Assembly: GCA_948474755.1 (NCBI GenBank)
Contig: CAOLHI010001475.1
Span: forward strand, 309,473 to 373,472
Source of the DNA: Ctenosaura bakeri
Taxonomy: Eukaryota; Chordata; Lepidosauria; Squamata; Iguanidae
Direction of reading: 5' to 3'
DNA length: 64,000 bases
Shown: one piece after another, positions 21,500 to 31,339 of the stretch
Layout of the letters: each line of letters starts with the position of its first letter
Numbering within the stretch: position 1 is the stretch's first letter
Program-made: the position numbers and the translations under genes
The notes under the pieces: generated by a model
What the model was told of the DNA's origin: nothing
What the model saw: the letters and a program-made list of their open reading frames with translations, nothing else
Databases searched by the model: none

Positions 21500-21788
21500 A
21501 TGGAGCAAGCTTGTTTTCTGCTATTCCAGAGACTAGGACATAGAGTAATGGATTCAAGCTATGGGAAATGAGATGCCACCTAAGCATTAGGAAGAACTTC
21601 CTGGTGCTGATAGCAATTTGATAATGGAATACACTACCTCAGAGTGTGGTAGAGTCTCCTTCTTTGGAAGTTTTTGAACAACAGTTGGATAGCTATCTGT
21701 CAGGAGTGCTTTGATGGCATATTTCTGCATGGTGGAGCTTGGACTCAATGGACCTTATGATCTCTTCCAACTCCATGATTCTATGATT
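21500..21788 (+). mobile_element. CR1 LINE 3' fragment
   Basis: GGAGCAAGCTTGTTTTCTGC, GGATTCAAGCTATGGGAAA, AGGAAGAACTTCCTGG, GTGTGGTAGAGTCTCC and ACTCCATGATTCTATGATT match the CR1 3' end and its ATTCTATGA terminus. It overlaps the 3' part of the copies at 10760-11546 (plus) and 25337-26700 (minus). Confidence 0.85.
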
Positions 21789-21893
21789 TACATTATTTTT
21801 TTAAAAGCTCACAGGCAAAGTGCTATCTTGGAGATACGTGCAGGCCTTTATACCAACCTGGACTGCTCCTTTTCTGGGCAAATAAAATAAAAT

Positions 21894-21894
21894 A

Positions 21895-21925
<31 letters not shown>

Positions 21926-21936
21926 ATATATATATG
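21894..21936 (+). repeat. (CA)n(TA)n microsatellite
   Basis: CA repeats passing into TATATA repeats, about 43 bp. Confidence 0.95.
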
Positions 21937-22175
21937 AGAATGTCTTTTTTCTTCTTCTTAAAGATTCAGAATTAGCTGCCCTTAATCCCATACTGTTTAA
22001 CATCAAGGTAAGCAAAGAAATTCATATGTATTTTTCAAAATCAGAAGTAGCCACTTCTGGGTTGTTCTACATTTTGGAAGAGTGCATTTTGACCCTCTGC
22101 ATAGTCCCTGGAGGGCCCCAAATGCAGAAAACTAGATTTCTGTACCAACCTTGATTGCATATGCTTGAACATTTC

Positions 22176-22935
22176 ACAGGATATATGTGGCCAAGCAGCA
22201 TTACAGTGTAGCCATAATGGAAAAAGTTAGTGATGAGAATGAACACACAAGCTAAGAGACGCTGCAATACTTTGCTTTTGCCAGAGTTCACTGGTAAGGG
22301 CAAGATTCCACCCCTTCGACTGCAAACTATATCTGCACTTTGAACTCAGTTTGCACTAGCTGAGGCCTTTTCCGCACAGGGCTTTTAAAACGGTGCAGAG
22401 CGTCCTCCAGGGAGGACAACTGCACCCGGGAGTGGACTGGGTCCAGACTACTTTGTGTAATTTCAGACCTCAGCCTGCTCTGGAATTACCCAAAGTGGTT
22501 GTTCAGTGTGCTTTTGAAAGACCGCTTAAAACAGGTCTTTCAAAAGCACAGAGCGTACCACTCTGTTCCCATGCTCCGGTGCACCAGTGCGAGCCTGCAG
22601 ATCTCCCGGGGGCGGGCTTTAGGCTGACGAGCTTCACCGGTTGGTGGAAAGCCTCCACCAATCAGAAGCTGCCATTTTCATCCCTGGTGCAGTGCAGAGC
22701 GGCAGCCATGGACTGCTCTGGACCAGCCTGGACCCGTGGGTAGAGCACACAGGTCTGGTGAGTACCGGCACGGGGCGATTCCCTCACCCCGTGCGGAAAA
22801 GGCCTGAGATATGCTGAGGTCCACAAGGGAGAGTGGGAGGACGAGAGAGAAACTGAGACATTTTAAAGGTAGATGAAAAGTGGGACAACAGAGAATCAAT
22901 CAGGATTGTTCCTACCAAATCAGGACTGGTTGCCC
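22176..22935 (+). repeat. Unclassified dispersed repeat (family G), copy 2, split by a MITE
   Basis: The 5' part (22176-22363) matches 2296-2500 and the 3' part (22805-22935) matches 2550-2640. Shared pieces include GCTAAGAGACGCTGC against GCTAGGAGAGGCTGC and GAGAGTGGGAGGACGAG against AAAGTGGGAGGAGAAG. The 441-bp gap between them is exactly MITE B3. This establishes a nested insertion. Confidence 0.65.
22364..22804 (+). mobile_element. Harbinger-like MITE (family B), copy 3
   Basis: The ends GGCCTTTTCCGCAC and GTGCGGAAAAGGCC are a perfect 14-bp inverted repeat, flanked by TGA on both sides (22361-22363 and 22805-22807). A central hairpin TGCTTTTGAAAGACC...GGTCTTTCAAAAGCA is intact. It lies inside family G copy 2. 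The 116-codon frame at 22393-22743 is internal to it and not a gene. Confidence 0.85.
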
Positions 22936-23944
22936 ACCAGTCAACCAGTATGAATGCATGTATGTAAGTATGTATATAGCATGGTGACTCAGCAACAAAC
23001 AAACAAGGAATACAAGCACAAAAGGTGTGTGTGTGTGTGTTTTTCTTCTTCTAAGAAATAGACAACAATCAGCCAGAGCAGCAGAACAAAAGATAACTTT
23101 TACAACAGCAACAATAACAAAGTGTGGGAACTTCACATAAGAGCAACATATAGGTCAGGTAATCAAGACCTTTCAAAAGTCAAAAGACTTCCTTAATGTC
23201 ACTGGATAGAATGAGGCACCAGTTTAGACTATAGTTTGTGAGTGCCAACTGACTCATTAAAAAAAGCAGAAGAGCTATCAAGAAAAGGAGAAAGAAGAAT
23301 CCTACAGTGGGAAGAATGTGAAATGACTAGATATCATGTACCAAAAAAAGTGGGAAAAAATGGGTAAACATCTAAATGTTGACATAATTTCCTTTCCTGA
23401 GACATTTCCCTGGCATAATCACTAATGCTACTGCACATACAGGCCTAAATGCCTGAGTCGTTGGGTGTTTATTTACAGCTGGAAATGTTGTGTGCATTCC
23501 TCCAGCTGCGCTTTCTGAGCCGGCTGCAATATGCAGCAATCTGTCTGAGAGCAGCTGTTAGTTCACATCTATGTTTTATTTGCATCGGTGTGAAACAGCA
23601 GCTTGCTATATGAATAAAACATGTTTCCTCTTTGCCCTATCCTGCCAGGAGGATGCCTCGTGCTGATTTACTTCTGAACAAGCAGGGATAGCTTTATTTT
23701 GTTTCTAAATAAGTTTCCCTAATTCATTTCTTTTCCTCAATAGTTGCCCATCACATATTTCAAAGTGCTAAGCAGCATTTTCTCCCTGCAGGCAATACCA
23801 CAGTGGTATTTGTCTGAATTTTCTCTTTTTTAATGGAAACAGGGCTCCAAATAGGGGCTCACAAGCTGTAGATTCATAGAAAAGCATCTTGCTATAAATG
23901 ATATTTAAAATGCCCTGGATGCTGTAGGAAGAGGAATATAGTAA
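22936..23944. other. Unannotated stretch with a possible conserved block at 23390-23760
   Basis: There is a (GT)n run at 23024-23041 and otherwise no recognised repeat. The interval 23390-23760 has mixed composition and motif-like words (GCATAATCACTAATGC, TGTTTTATTTGCATCGG, GAATAAAACATG, CTAATTCATTTC) and is among the best regulatory-looking parts of the window. No coding potential was seen there. Confidence 0.35.
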
Positions 23945-24124
23945 GGTCATTTCTGGACTAGACTGTTATAGTGCTATTATTCCACTTTCAACATCCTATG
24001 GAATCCTGGGGTTTGCAGTTTATGGGTTCTCTTTGAGGCCCTTCCCTCAACCGCAAACCCTGGGATTACACAGGATGTTGAAAGTGGAATAACAGTACTA
24101 TAACAGTCTAGTCCAGAAATGGCC
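23945..24124 (+). mobile_element. Harbinger-like palindromic MITE (family A), copy 4
   Basis: GGTCATTTCTGGACTAGACTG...CAGTCTAGTCCAGAAATGGCC, an inverted repeat of about 20 bp, flanked by TAA on both sides (23942-23944 and 24125-24127). It is shortened in the middle (180 bp). Its ends carry TGGACTAGACTG instead of CGCACTACACTG on both arms, so the arms co-vary. Confidence 0.8.
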
Positions 24125-24164
24125 TAAGAGAGGCTACTGTTGGCCAGAGCCTGGAAAAAAAAAA

Positions 24165-24255
24165 CTGTTTTGGACTACATCTCCAAGCATAACTATGATG
24201 CCTGGGGGAATTCTGTGAGCTGTAATCCCAAAAAGTTATGTTTCCAAGCTCAGCT
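24165..24255. mobile_element. Short palindromic MITE fragment (hAT-like)
   Basis: TTTTGGACTACATCTCC is mirrored by GAGCTGTAATCCCAAAA around ATGCCTGGGGGAATTCTG. Same type as 9768-9905. Confidence 0.5.
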
Positions 24256-25336
24256 CTTAGCTAAATGGACAGAAAGAGGGACTCACTTCAGACAGGGAGC
24301 CCAAAACAGCAAATGAACTGGAAATGAAATTCATGCAGTTATTCCTCTCTACTATGACTAACTTTTGGGGGAAAAAAGTTAAGTGAAAAGAGCTCAAGTG
24401 GCTGAGGATAAGGAAAACCTTGGGATGCAAGATACTGTTGAACTGACACTGCTAAATGTAAAACATTTTTTTAAAAAAATTATTGCCTTGACTTGAGCAA
24501 ATTCTTTGAGGAGCATCAACAAATAAACTAGGTACAGTGCCAAAACCTTCTCCCACACTTCCTCTTTCAGTTTGAAAGAAGAGAGAATGCTTTCAAACAA
24601 CTATTCATAGAGAGGAAAGAGTTTGAGATTCTTTTACTTCCTTTACTTATCAGGTAGCCCAGGAATGTCTGTGTATGTTCTGCTTTTAAGTGTATAATCA
24701 GTTCCCAGCAACCTCCTCATTACTTTGCATTTCAGTTAAAACTTGGGGGAGAGATTAATAAGTCCCTTATTCTTCTGGGACTTTTTTCTTCCTAATTTTT
24801 TCACATGTTCTCCATCATTTATTGGGTGAGGGCATATATCATCTCCTGCAATGTTCCAGAATGATACTATGCATAAGGCATTGCAGTGACTGCCAGTGTA
24901 GCTATTACTATTGCCACTAGCAGCACTACAAGAAAAACTCTTAGCAGGAGAAAGAAAGAAATTGGGTGGCAACTATGCTATAACCATACTAGTAATGGTG
25001 AGCCCCACCTCCGAGACACTTGAAAAATTTCACTTCCTCTCAGACAGCTGTAACTCAAAGCTGATTTCAAGTTCGATAGGGTGCTCTTGATGTAGGCAAC
25101 ATCTACACACAGTGACATAGAGGCACTGCTATGTTTTCCCATGATGTACCATTGTGATCATACCTCAGAATAACATGGGAAACTAAAATGATGGCACCAC
25201 CAGATCCAAACACCCAGATCTTAGACTGGACTGATAACAAAACAAGTACTCTGGCCAGGCTTTGTTGGTGAGTTCTCTCTGCAGTCTTTGGCAGCTACTA
25301 GGTGGTAGCTCTGTGAGTTACCACCATGGGAATCAA
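24256..25336. other. Unannotated stretch
   Basis: No recognised gene or repeat. Confidence 0.5.
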
Positions 25337-26700
25337 TCACAGAATCATAGAATCATAGAGTTGGAAGGAACCACAAGGGCCATCCAGTCAACCTGCTGCC
25401 ATGCAGGAACACATATCAAAGCATTCCCAACAGATGGCCACCCAGCCTCTGCTTAAAAACCTCCGAAGAAGGAGACTCTACCACAAAGCATATTCCACTG
25501 CCAGACAGCTCTGACCATCGGGAAGTTCTTCCTGAGATTCAAGTGGAGTCTCCTTTCCTGCAGCTTGAATCCATTGCTCCTTTCCTAGTCTCTGGAGCAG
25601 TGGAAAACAAGCCCACTCCCTCCTCAACATGACATCCCTTCAAATATTTAAACATGGCTATCATGTCCCCTCTTAACCTTCTCTTCTGCAGACTAAACAA
25701 ACCCAGCTCCCTAAGCTGTTCTTCATAGGGCATGGCTTCCAGACCCTTCACCATTTTGGTCACCCTTCTCTGGGCATGTTCCAGCTTGTCGACATCCTTC
25801 TTGAATTGAGGTGCCCAGAACTGGACACAGTATTCCTAATGAGGCCTAACCAATGCAAAATAGAGTGGTACCATTACCTCCTTCGATCTAGACATCATAC
25901 TCCTATTGATGCAACCAAGAGTCGCTTTGGCTTTCTTGGCTGCTGCATCACACTGCTGACTCATGTTCAGCTTGTGATCAACCAAGACTCCTAGATCCCT
26001 TTCACACATACTGCTATCCAGCCATATCATATATTTGTGCATTCTATTTTTTCTGCCTAAGTGTAGGACCTTACATTTCTCTCTGTTGAAATTCATTTTG
26101 TTAGCTTTGGCCCAACTCTCCAATCTGTCAAAGTCATTTTGAAATTTGATCCTGTCCTCTAGGGTATTAGCAACCCCTCTCAATTTGGTATCATCTGCAG
26201 ATTTGATCAGCATGCCCTCTACTCATTCATCCAAGTCACTGATGAAGACGTTGAATAGCACTGGGCCCAGGACAGAACCCTGCAGCACCCCACTAGGCAC
26301 TTCTCTCCAGGATGAAAAGCAGTCATTGGCGAGTACCCTTTGGGTTCAGCTGGTCAACCAATTACAAATCCAGCTAACAGTAGCCCTGTCCAGCCTGCAT
26401 TTTACTAGCTTCTTTGCAAGAATGTCATGGGGAACTTTTTCAAAGACCTTACTGACATCTACAGCATTCCCTTCATCTATCATCTATCTTCATTGTAACC
26501 CTATCATAAAAAGAGATAAGATTAGTCTGGCATGACTTATTTCTGAGAAATCCATATTGACTTTTAGTGATTACAGTGCTGCTTTCTAAGTAATTCCAAA
26601 CTGACTGTTTAATGATTTGCTCTAGGATCTTTCCTGGTATTGATGTCAGGCTGACCGAGCAAGAATTATTTGGGTCCTCTTTCCGCAGATTCCACTGCTA
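25337..26700 (-). mobile_element. CR1 LINE, 5'-truncated, reverse transcriptase and 3' end
   Basis: The minus strand carries the C-terminal half of CR1 ORF2. The frame at 25836-26213 reads ADDTKLRGVANTLEDRI, EKCKVLHLGRKN, DLGVLVDHKLNMSQQC and ATLGCINRS; the next frame downstream reads [19 protein letters not shown] and [21 protein letters not shown]. Upstream a GS(V)LGPVLFN-type reverse transcriptase block is readable between stops. The catalytic motif appears as SADD rather than the usual (F/Y)ADD, and frames are broken by stops, so it is inactive. The 3' terminus shows the CR1 repeat CATAGAATCATAGA at 25343-25360 (antisense). The 129-codon plus frame at 26146-26535 is antisense to it. Confidence 0.95.
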
Positions 26701-26970
26701 AACCCCAAAACCCAACTGATCTTCCACTGATCTCAGTTTGCCGCCAATACTGAATTTACATACAGATATTACATTGTGAACAGGTTCATATGAAAATAGA
26801 TGGTTTTGTGGTACTTGGGGTCAAGTAGAAAAACTTGCAATATTGGTCAGATGTGGTCAGAATAAGCTGCCCTAGTAAGAATTCTGACAGCTTTTTTCTG
26901 TACTAAATGAAACTTCTGGGCAGTCACATCGTAGTCATTAACTATGCTAAACTGGATGGTGTACACTATA

Positions 26971-27085
26971 TCTCCTCCTCCTCCTCCTCCTCTTATATTT
27001 TTATCCCACTTTTCTTCCCGAGGGGACTCAAAGTGGCTTACAGCCATTAAAAGAAACATAACTAAAAACTGTTATATACAAAAGT
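26971..27085 (-). repeat. (CTC)n tract and antisense SINE/LINE tail
   Basis: CTCCTCCTCCTCCTCCTCCT at 26972-26992 is followed by TTTTATCCCACTTTTCTTCCC...GGGGACTCAAAGTGGCTTACA, the antisense of the common squamate SINE/LINE tail also seen at 8765-8850. Confidence 0.6.
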
Positions 27086-28597
27086 TAAACAAAGATTAAA
27101 CTACAACAATAATTGCCACCTTAAATGGAATCACTCTCACTTTATAAAAGGCCTTGGGGTTAGTCTTTTTGGATCACATCTCCCAGAGTCTTCCAGATAG
27201 GAAAGGAGATGGGAGATTCTGGATGCTGTAGGTCAGAAACTAAGCTTCCAAGCTGTACTTCACACAGAAAGAAAGGGTGCTGAGCAATCCTGCAGGTCCA
27301 TAGCATATATAACATGCCACATTCACAATAAACACCAAATCATCGCCTTGTAGCTAAGAAGAGTGAAGGCAGGCCAGATAATGACCTTTTCCTGCCTGAG
27401 ACAGAGGTTAAGATGGCACCCTTCCCATTCAGCATTCAGAAGCCAAAGCAGATAGACAGTTGAACCTTCCTTAAACAGCTGCAATGGTACAGTTTGGTCT
27501 GCTGCACCTGGTGGCATGAACTCAAAACAACAACTATGTAGCACACATAGCTCTGCTCTCTACCACAAAAGAAAATCTGGTAAACTGAAAGGAATGGCTA
27601 AGAGAATTGATGTTGTGTCACCACTACTTCCCAAACAACTCAAGATATAGTAACAAGCCAACTCCTTCATTCTATTTAATAGTAGTATGGTCCCTGATTC
27701 TTCAGTTCAACCAGTCTTTCTCTGGTGAATGATCAGTAGCCATCAAGCCAATGACTTTACTGAAATGGTTATGTACCTGGAAATTCTTCAGTCGAGCATG
27801 ATGGACTAAAATTGCTGTTGCAAGCCTGGCTTAATGGATCTCAGCTTCTGCATGGAACTCACAAAGGTAATATTCCAAAGTTTCTTTTTTAAGAAATCAA
27901 TATAAAGCAGAGAAGCAAAGGGAAAGTAATTTCATAATATGAATTCTCTGGGAATAAACATGCCTGCACCATAATATGGTATGTGTTCACTGAGATACTG
28001 AAGGGAGAATGAAAATGTAAGTAAATACATTTATTTACAATGAGCTTTAAACATTTTATGGAAAGCTGGATTTTTCCTCTCGTCAAATGGACAAATTTTC
28101 ATTGATAGATCCTAGCATGGTGTCCAATAATCCTGTTAGAAAAATAAATATGTAAGGATTTATTTCAGTGAGTGCAGCTGGGCTTCAAAATTCACAGTGA
28201 ATTTTCTCCACACAGTTGCTTTATGCCATATTAAGAATATTCCCTATGACAAACAAAGTACCACTTTAGCAATAAACAAGACTGTCTGTCTTTTTGGCTT
28301 TGTCCATATATATTACCAAGATTATTGGTAACATATGACTAGAATGCTTCTGTCCAGTTTAAGCCACTTCGTAATCTACCTTTGGTAAGGTAACCGGGAT
28401 CAACAGCTACACAACAAATTAATTGCCACCCTATCTTCTTGTCCACTCAGGAGCCAGGGAAAAGCCACACTTCACATACTGTTGTTAATGCTGCTTGACA
28501 AGAAGGGACAAAAATGTGCTCCCACTATTCCCCAGAGTCAATAGTCAAAGCAATATTTACAATTCAGTGGTAATAATCAAGTAATTAGGTGCTAGGT
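27086..28597. other. Unannotated stretch
   Basis: Mostly unrecognised. A patch at about 27150-27240 (GGATCACATCTCCCAGAGTC...) resembles a diverged arm of the CTACAACTCCCA palindrome family. No gene. Confidence 0.45.
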
Positions 28598-28705
28598 TTA
28601 GAGTTGGAGCAAGTTCAGAGAAGGGCAACAAGGATGTTAAGAGATATGGAGAACAAAACATAGGAGGAAAGTTTCAAGAAGCTGGGCATGTCCAGCTTAG
28701 AATGA
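28598..28705 (+). mobile_element. CR1-related LINE fragment
   Basis: GTTGGAGCAAGTTCAGAGAAG, GGCAACAAGGATG and AAGAAGCTGGGCATGTCCAGC correspond to the CR1/L3 segment coding for ...LEQVQRRATRM... and LGMSSL. Short, both ends truncated. Confidence 0.55.
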
Positions 28706-29058
28706 AACATGGTTTTCATTGGACATGAAAATATTCACATACGCGGTGCCTCATGCAATATCTGATAATCATCATTCTCTGTCCACCAATACAATATTGA
28801 TGCTTTGATTAAAAAGTTCACAGCTGTGAAATGACACTCTATGATCAAACATGCTTAGTCAGCAGCATGTGCCCATACATGAGCAACATGTAAATCTTCT
28901 TTATCTGAAAATTATCATGTTCTAGTTTACAATGGTGCACATTTGGGTCAAAATACAATGACAGATGTCCACTGGATTCTACCATCTTCATCAAAGAAAT
29001 GGGGACTCATTTTCTTTTCTCCCTCTTCTTCTTCCCATAGCCTTTGTTGGTACCATTC
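28706..29058. other. Unannotated stretch
   Basis: No recognised gene or repeat. Confidence 0.5.
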
Positions 29059-29061
29059 TTA

Positions 29062-29499
29062 GGCCTTTTCCACATTTTGTTTTTAAAACGGGGCAGCACA
29101 TCCTCCAGCGAGGACATTTGCACTTGGGGGCGAACTGGGTCCGGACTACTTTCTGTAGTTTCAGACTTCAGCCCGCTCCAGAACAACCAGAACTGGTGGT
29201 TCACTGTGCTATTGAAAGACCGCTTAAAACAGGTCTTTCAATATCCCAGCGCACCCCAGTCCGTCGCTGCACTCCTGTGTAGATCTGCAGGCTCACACCA
29301 GCACGAGGCTGCAGATCTTCCGGGGGTGGTCTTCCAGCTGGCGAGCTCCTCCACCAACCAGAAGCTTCCATTTTCGTCTCCGGAGCAGTGTGTAGCATGG
29401 CCACGCACTACTCTGCATCAATGTGGATCATCGGAGGGAGCGCACCAGTCTGGTGAGTAACAGACTGCCCTGTTTTCTTCCCAAAGTGCAAAAAAGCCC
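29062..29499 (+). mobile_element. Harbinger-like MITE (family B), copy 4
   Basis: GGCCTTTTCCACATTTTG...CAAAGTGCAAAAAAGCCC, flanked by TTA on both sides (29059-29061 and 29500-29502). Central hairpin TGAAAGACC...GGTCTTTCA. Family B order on the plus strand. Frames of up to 138 codons inside it are not genes. Confidence 0.8.
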
Positions 29500-29557
29500 T
29501 TAGTTTGAACTGACTGCAGTTCCAAATGTTCCCACGATTTCTTTTGGTACTGAAAAC

Positions 29558-29571
29558 TGACACACAACACT
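29558..29571. repeat. L1 target-site duplication, left copy
   Basis: TGACACACAACACT, identical to 31326-31339. Confidence 0.9.
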
Positions 29572-29635
29572 TTTTTTAAAGGAATTTTTATTAATTTTCC
29601 TAAATACCTAAAAGCATATATAAACACAAACAGAT

Positions 29636-29678
<43 letters not shown>

Positions 29679-31325
29679 TAGATATATATATACACATACA
29701 TATATTATTATTCTAATCCTTCTGCCACCACCCTCCGTTGTTTCTATATATCAAAAGTTTTCCAGTTGAATCCTTCTTTTCCCTTATACATAATCTTTGT
29801 TGAATACCCCAACATACTTGATCCGCAATCATTTACATATTTAACCAGAGCTTTAACCTTTTCCATTCTCTTTCAAAATTTTGAACCATTTTATTCTTAA
29901 GGGAATATGCTAGTTTTTCAGTCTCTACCACATCTAACATTTTTAATTTCCATTCATCTAATTGGATATCTGTGTTATCTTTCCAATGTTGTGCATAGGT
30001 CAATCGTGCTGCTGTAATCAAATACAATAATATCTTCTGTTGTTTTCTAATCTCCTGGTTCTAACCTAATATATTCAATAAGTAGAATTCTGGTACTGTT
30101 TCAAAATTAACTTTACACATTTTTTGAATGTCATCATGAATTCCCTTCCAAAATTTCTTAGCCTTTGGGCAGGTCCACTGCATATGAAAAAAAGTTCCCA
30201 ACTTTTTCCCACATTTCCAACACTTTGCATCTCCATTTTTGTTATTTTTTGAAGTCTTTCTGGAGTCATATACCACCTATGTAACATTTTACAGTAGTTT
30301 TCTCTTAAGTTTAAATTTAGAGTAAATTTTATGTCTGTTTTCCACACTTTTTCCCAGGCATCTAACTTGATTGGACAACCTATATTTTGAGCCCACTTAA
30401 TCATTGACTCTTTTATTGAATCAGATTTGAAATCCCCTTTTAATAATAATTTGTAAAGTTTTGAAATTCTCTTCTTTTGATGTTCTTTCAACAATTGATC
30501 TAGTTCATTTTCTTGTCTTTCAAATCCATATAATTTTTGGTCCATTTTGTACCTTTCTTTCAACTGATGCTAGGGGAACCAGTTTAATTCATGTCCTTCA
30601 GCTTTTAACTCTTCTATCGATTTCATTTTTGGATTGTCTCTTTCCCATTTTAATATATCTTGGTAAGTCAATAACTTTCCTTGTTTTATCATTGTAATCT
30701 TATAAGTTTCTTGGGAGGGTGTCCAAGTTGGGAGTTTTATATACTATTTCTGTTTTATTTGGAGCCAGATCTTTAATAAAGTTTTTTTTGGATGCAACGA
30801 TTATCAAAATCTTTGTGCACCATTTATAGCATAGGTAACCATACCATCCAAATCTGTTATCACTTTCTTCCAAATCTTTTAAAATAGATTTCTCTAGTAT
30901 AATCCAATCTTTAATCCAGTCTAAACAACATGCATCATAATACATCTTCAAGGACGGCAATTCCAACCGTCCTCGCTCCTTTGCATCCTGTAATACTTTA
31001 AATCTTATTCTTGGTTTCTTGCATAGCCAAATAAATTTCTGAAGCTCTTTTTCCTATTCTTTAAATACTCTCCCATTTCCAATTATTGGTAGATTTTGGA
31101 AAAGAAACATAAGTTTAGGTAATAGAGACACTTTAAAAGCATTAATTCTTCCTAGAAATGATAAATTTAATTTAGTTCATTTTTCCATGTCCCTTGTGAT
31201 ATCTTTCCATATTTTTTGATAATTACCTAATAAATCTTGATTTTTCTTTGTAATAATTATTCCTAGATATTTAATTTTGGTAACTAATTGACATTCTGAT
31301 ATTTTTTCCAATTCCATTTGAAAAG
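29572..31325 (-). mobile_element. L1 LINE, 5'-truncated (ORF2 C-terminal part and 3' UTR)
   Basis: A 1754-bp insertion bounded by an exact 14-bp target duplication TGACACACAACACT (29558-29571 and 31326-31339), with the A-tail and an AATAAA signal at the left, so the element reads on the minus strand. The minus frames carry L1 ORF2 hallmarks: KYLGIIITKKNQ near the 5' end, YYDACCLDWIKDWI, ENYCKMLHRWYMTPERL, and the zinc-knuckle CWKCGKKLGTFFHMQWTC (C-x2-C-x8-H-x4-C, near 30170-30222). It starts downstream of the reverse transcriptase catalytic motif and is broken by stops and a frameshift near 30250-30280, so it is dead on arrival. A TAGA microsatellite lies in its 3' UTR. Confidence 0.95.
29634..29692 (+). 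repeat. (TAGA)n(TA)n microsatellite inside the L1 3' UTR
   Basis: About 11 tetranucleotide units followed by TATATA. It lies between the L1 A-tail and the end of ORF2. Confidence 0.95.
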
Positions 31326-31339
31326 TGACACACAACACT
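31326..31339. repeat. L1 target-site duplication, right copy
   Basis: TGACACACAACACT, identical to 29558-29571. Confidence 0.9.

Noticed and set aside
25836..26213. 125-codon frame as a host gene
   Set aside because: Its protein is CR1 reverse transcriptase C-terminal sequence, in an element with stops on either side.
26146..26535. 129-codon plus-strand frame
   Set aside because: It is antisense to CR1 ORF2.
30075..30563. 162-codon frame as a host gene
   Set aside because: It is the degraded ORF2 of an L1 insertion bounded by a 14-bp target duplication.
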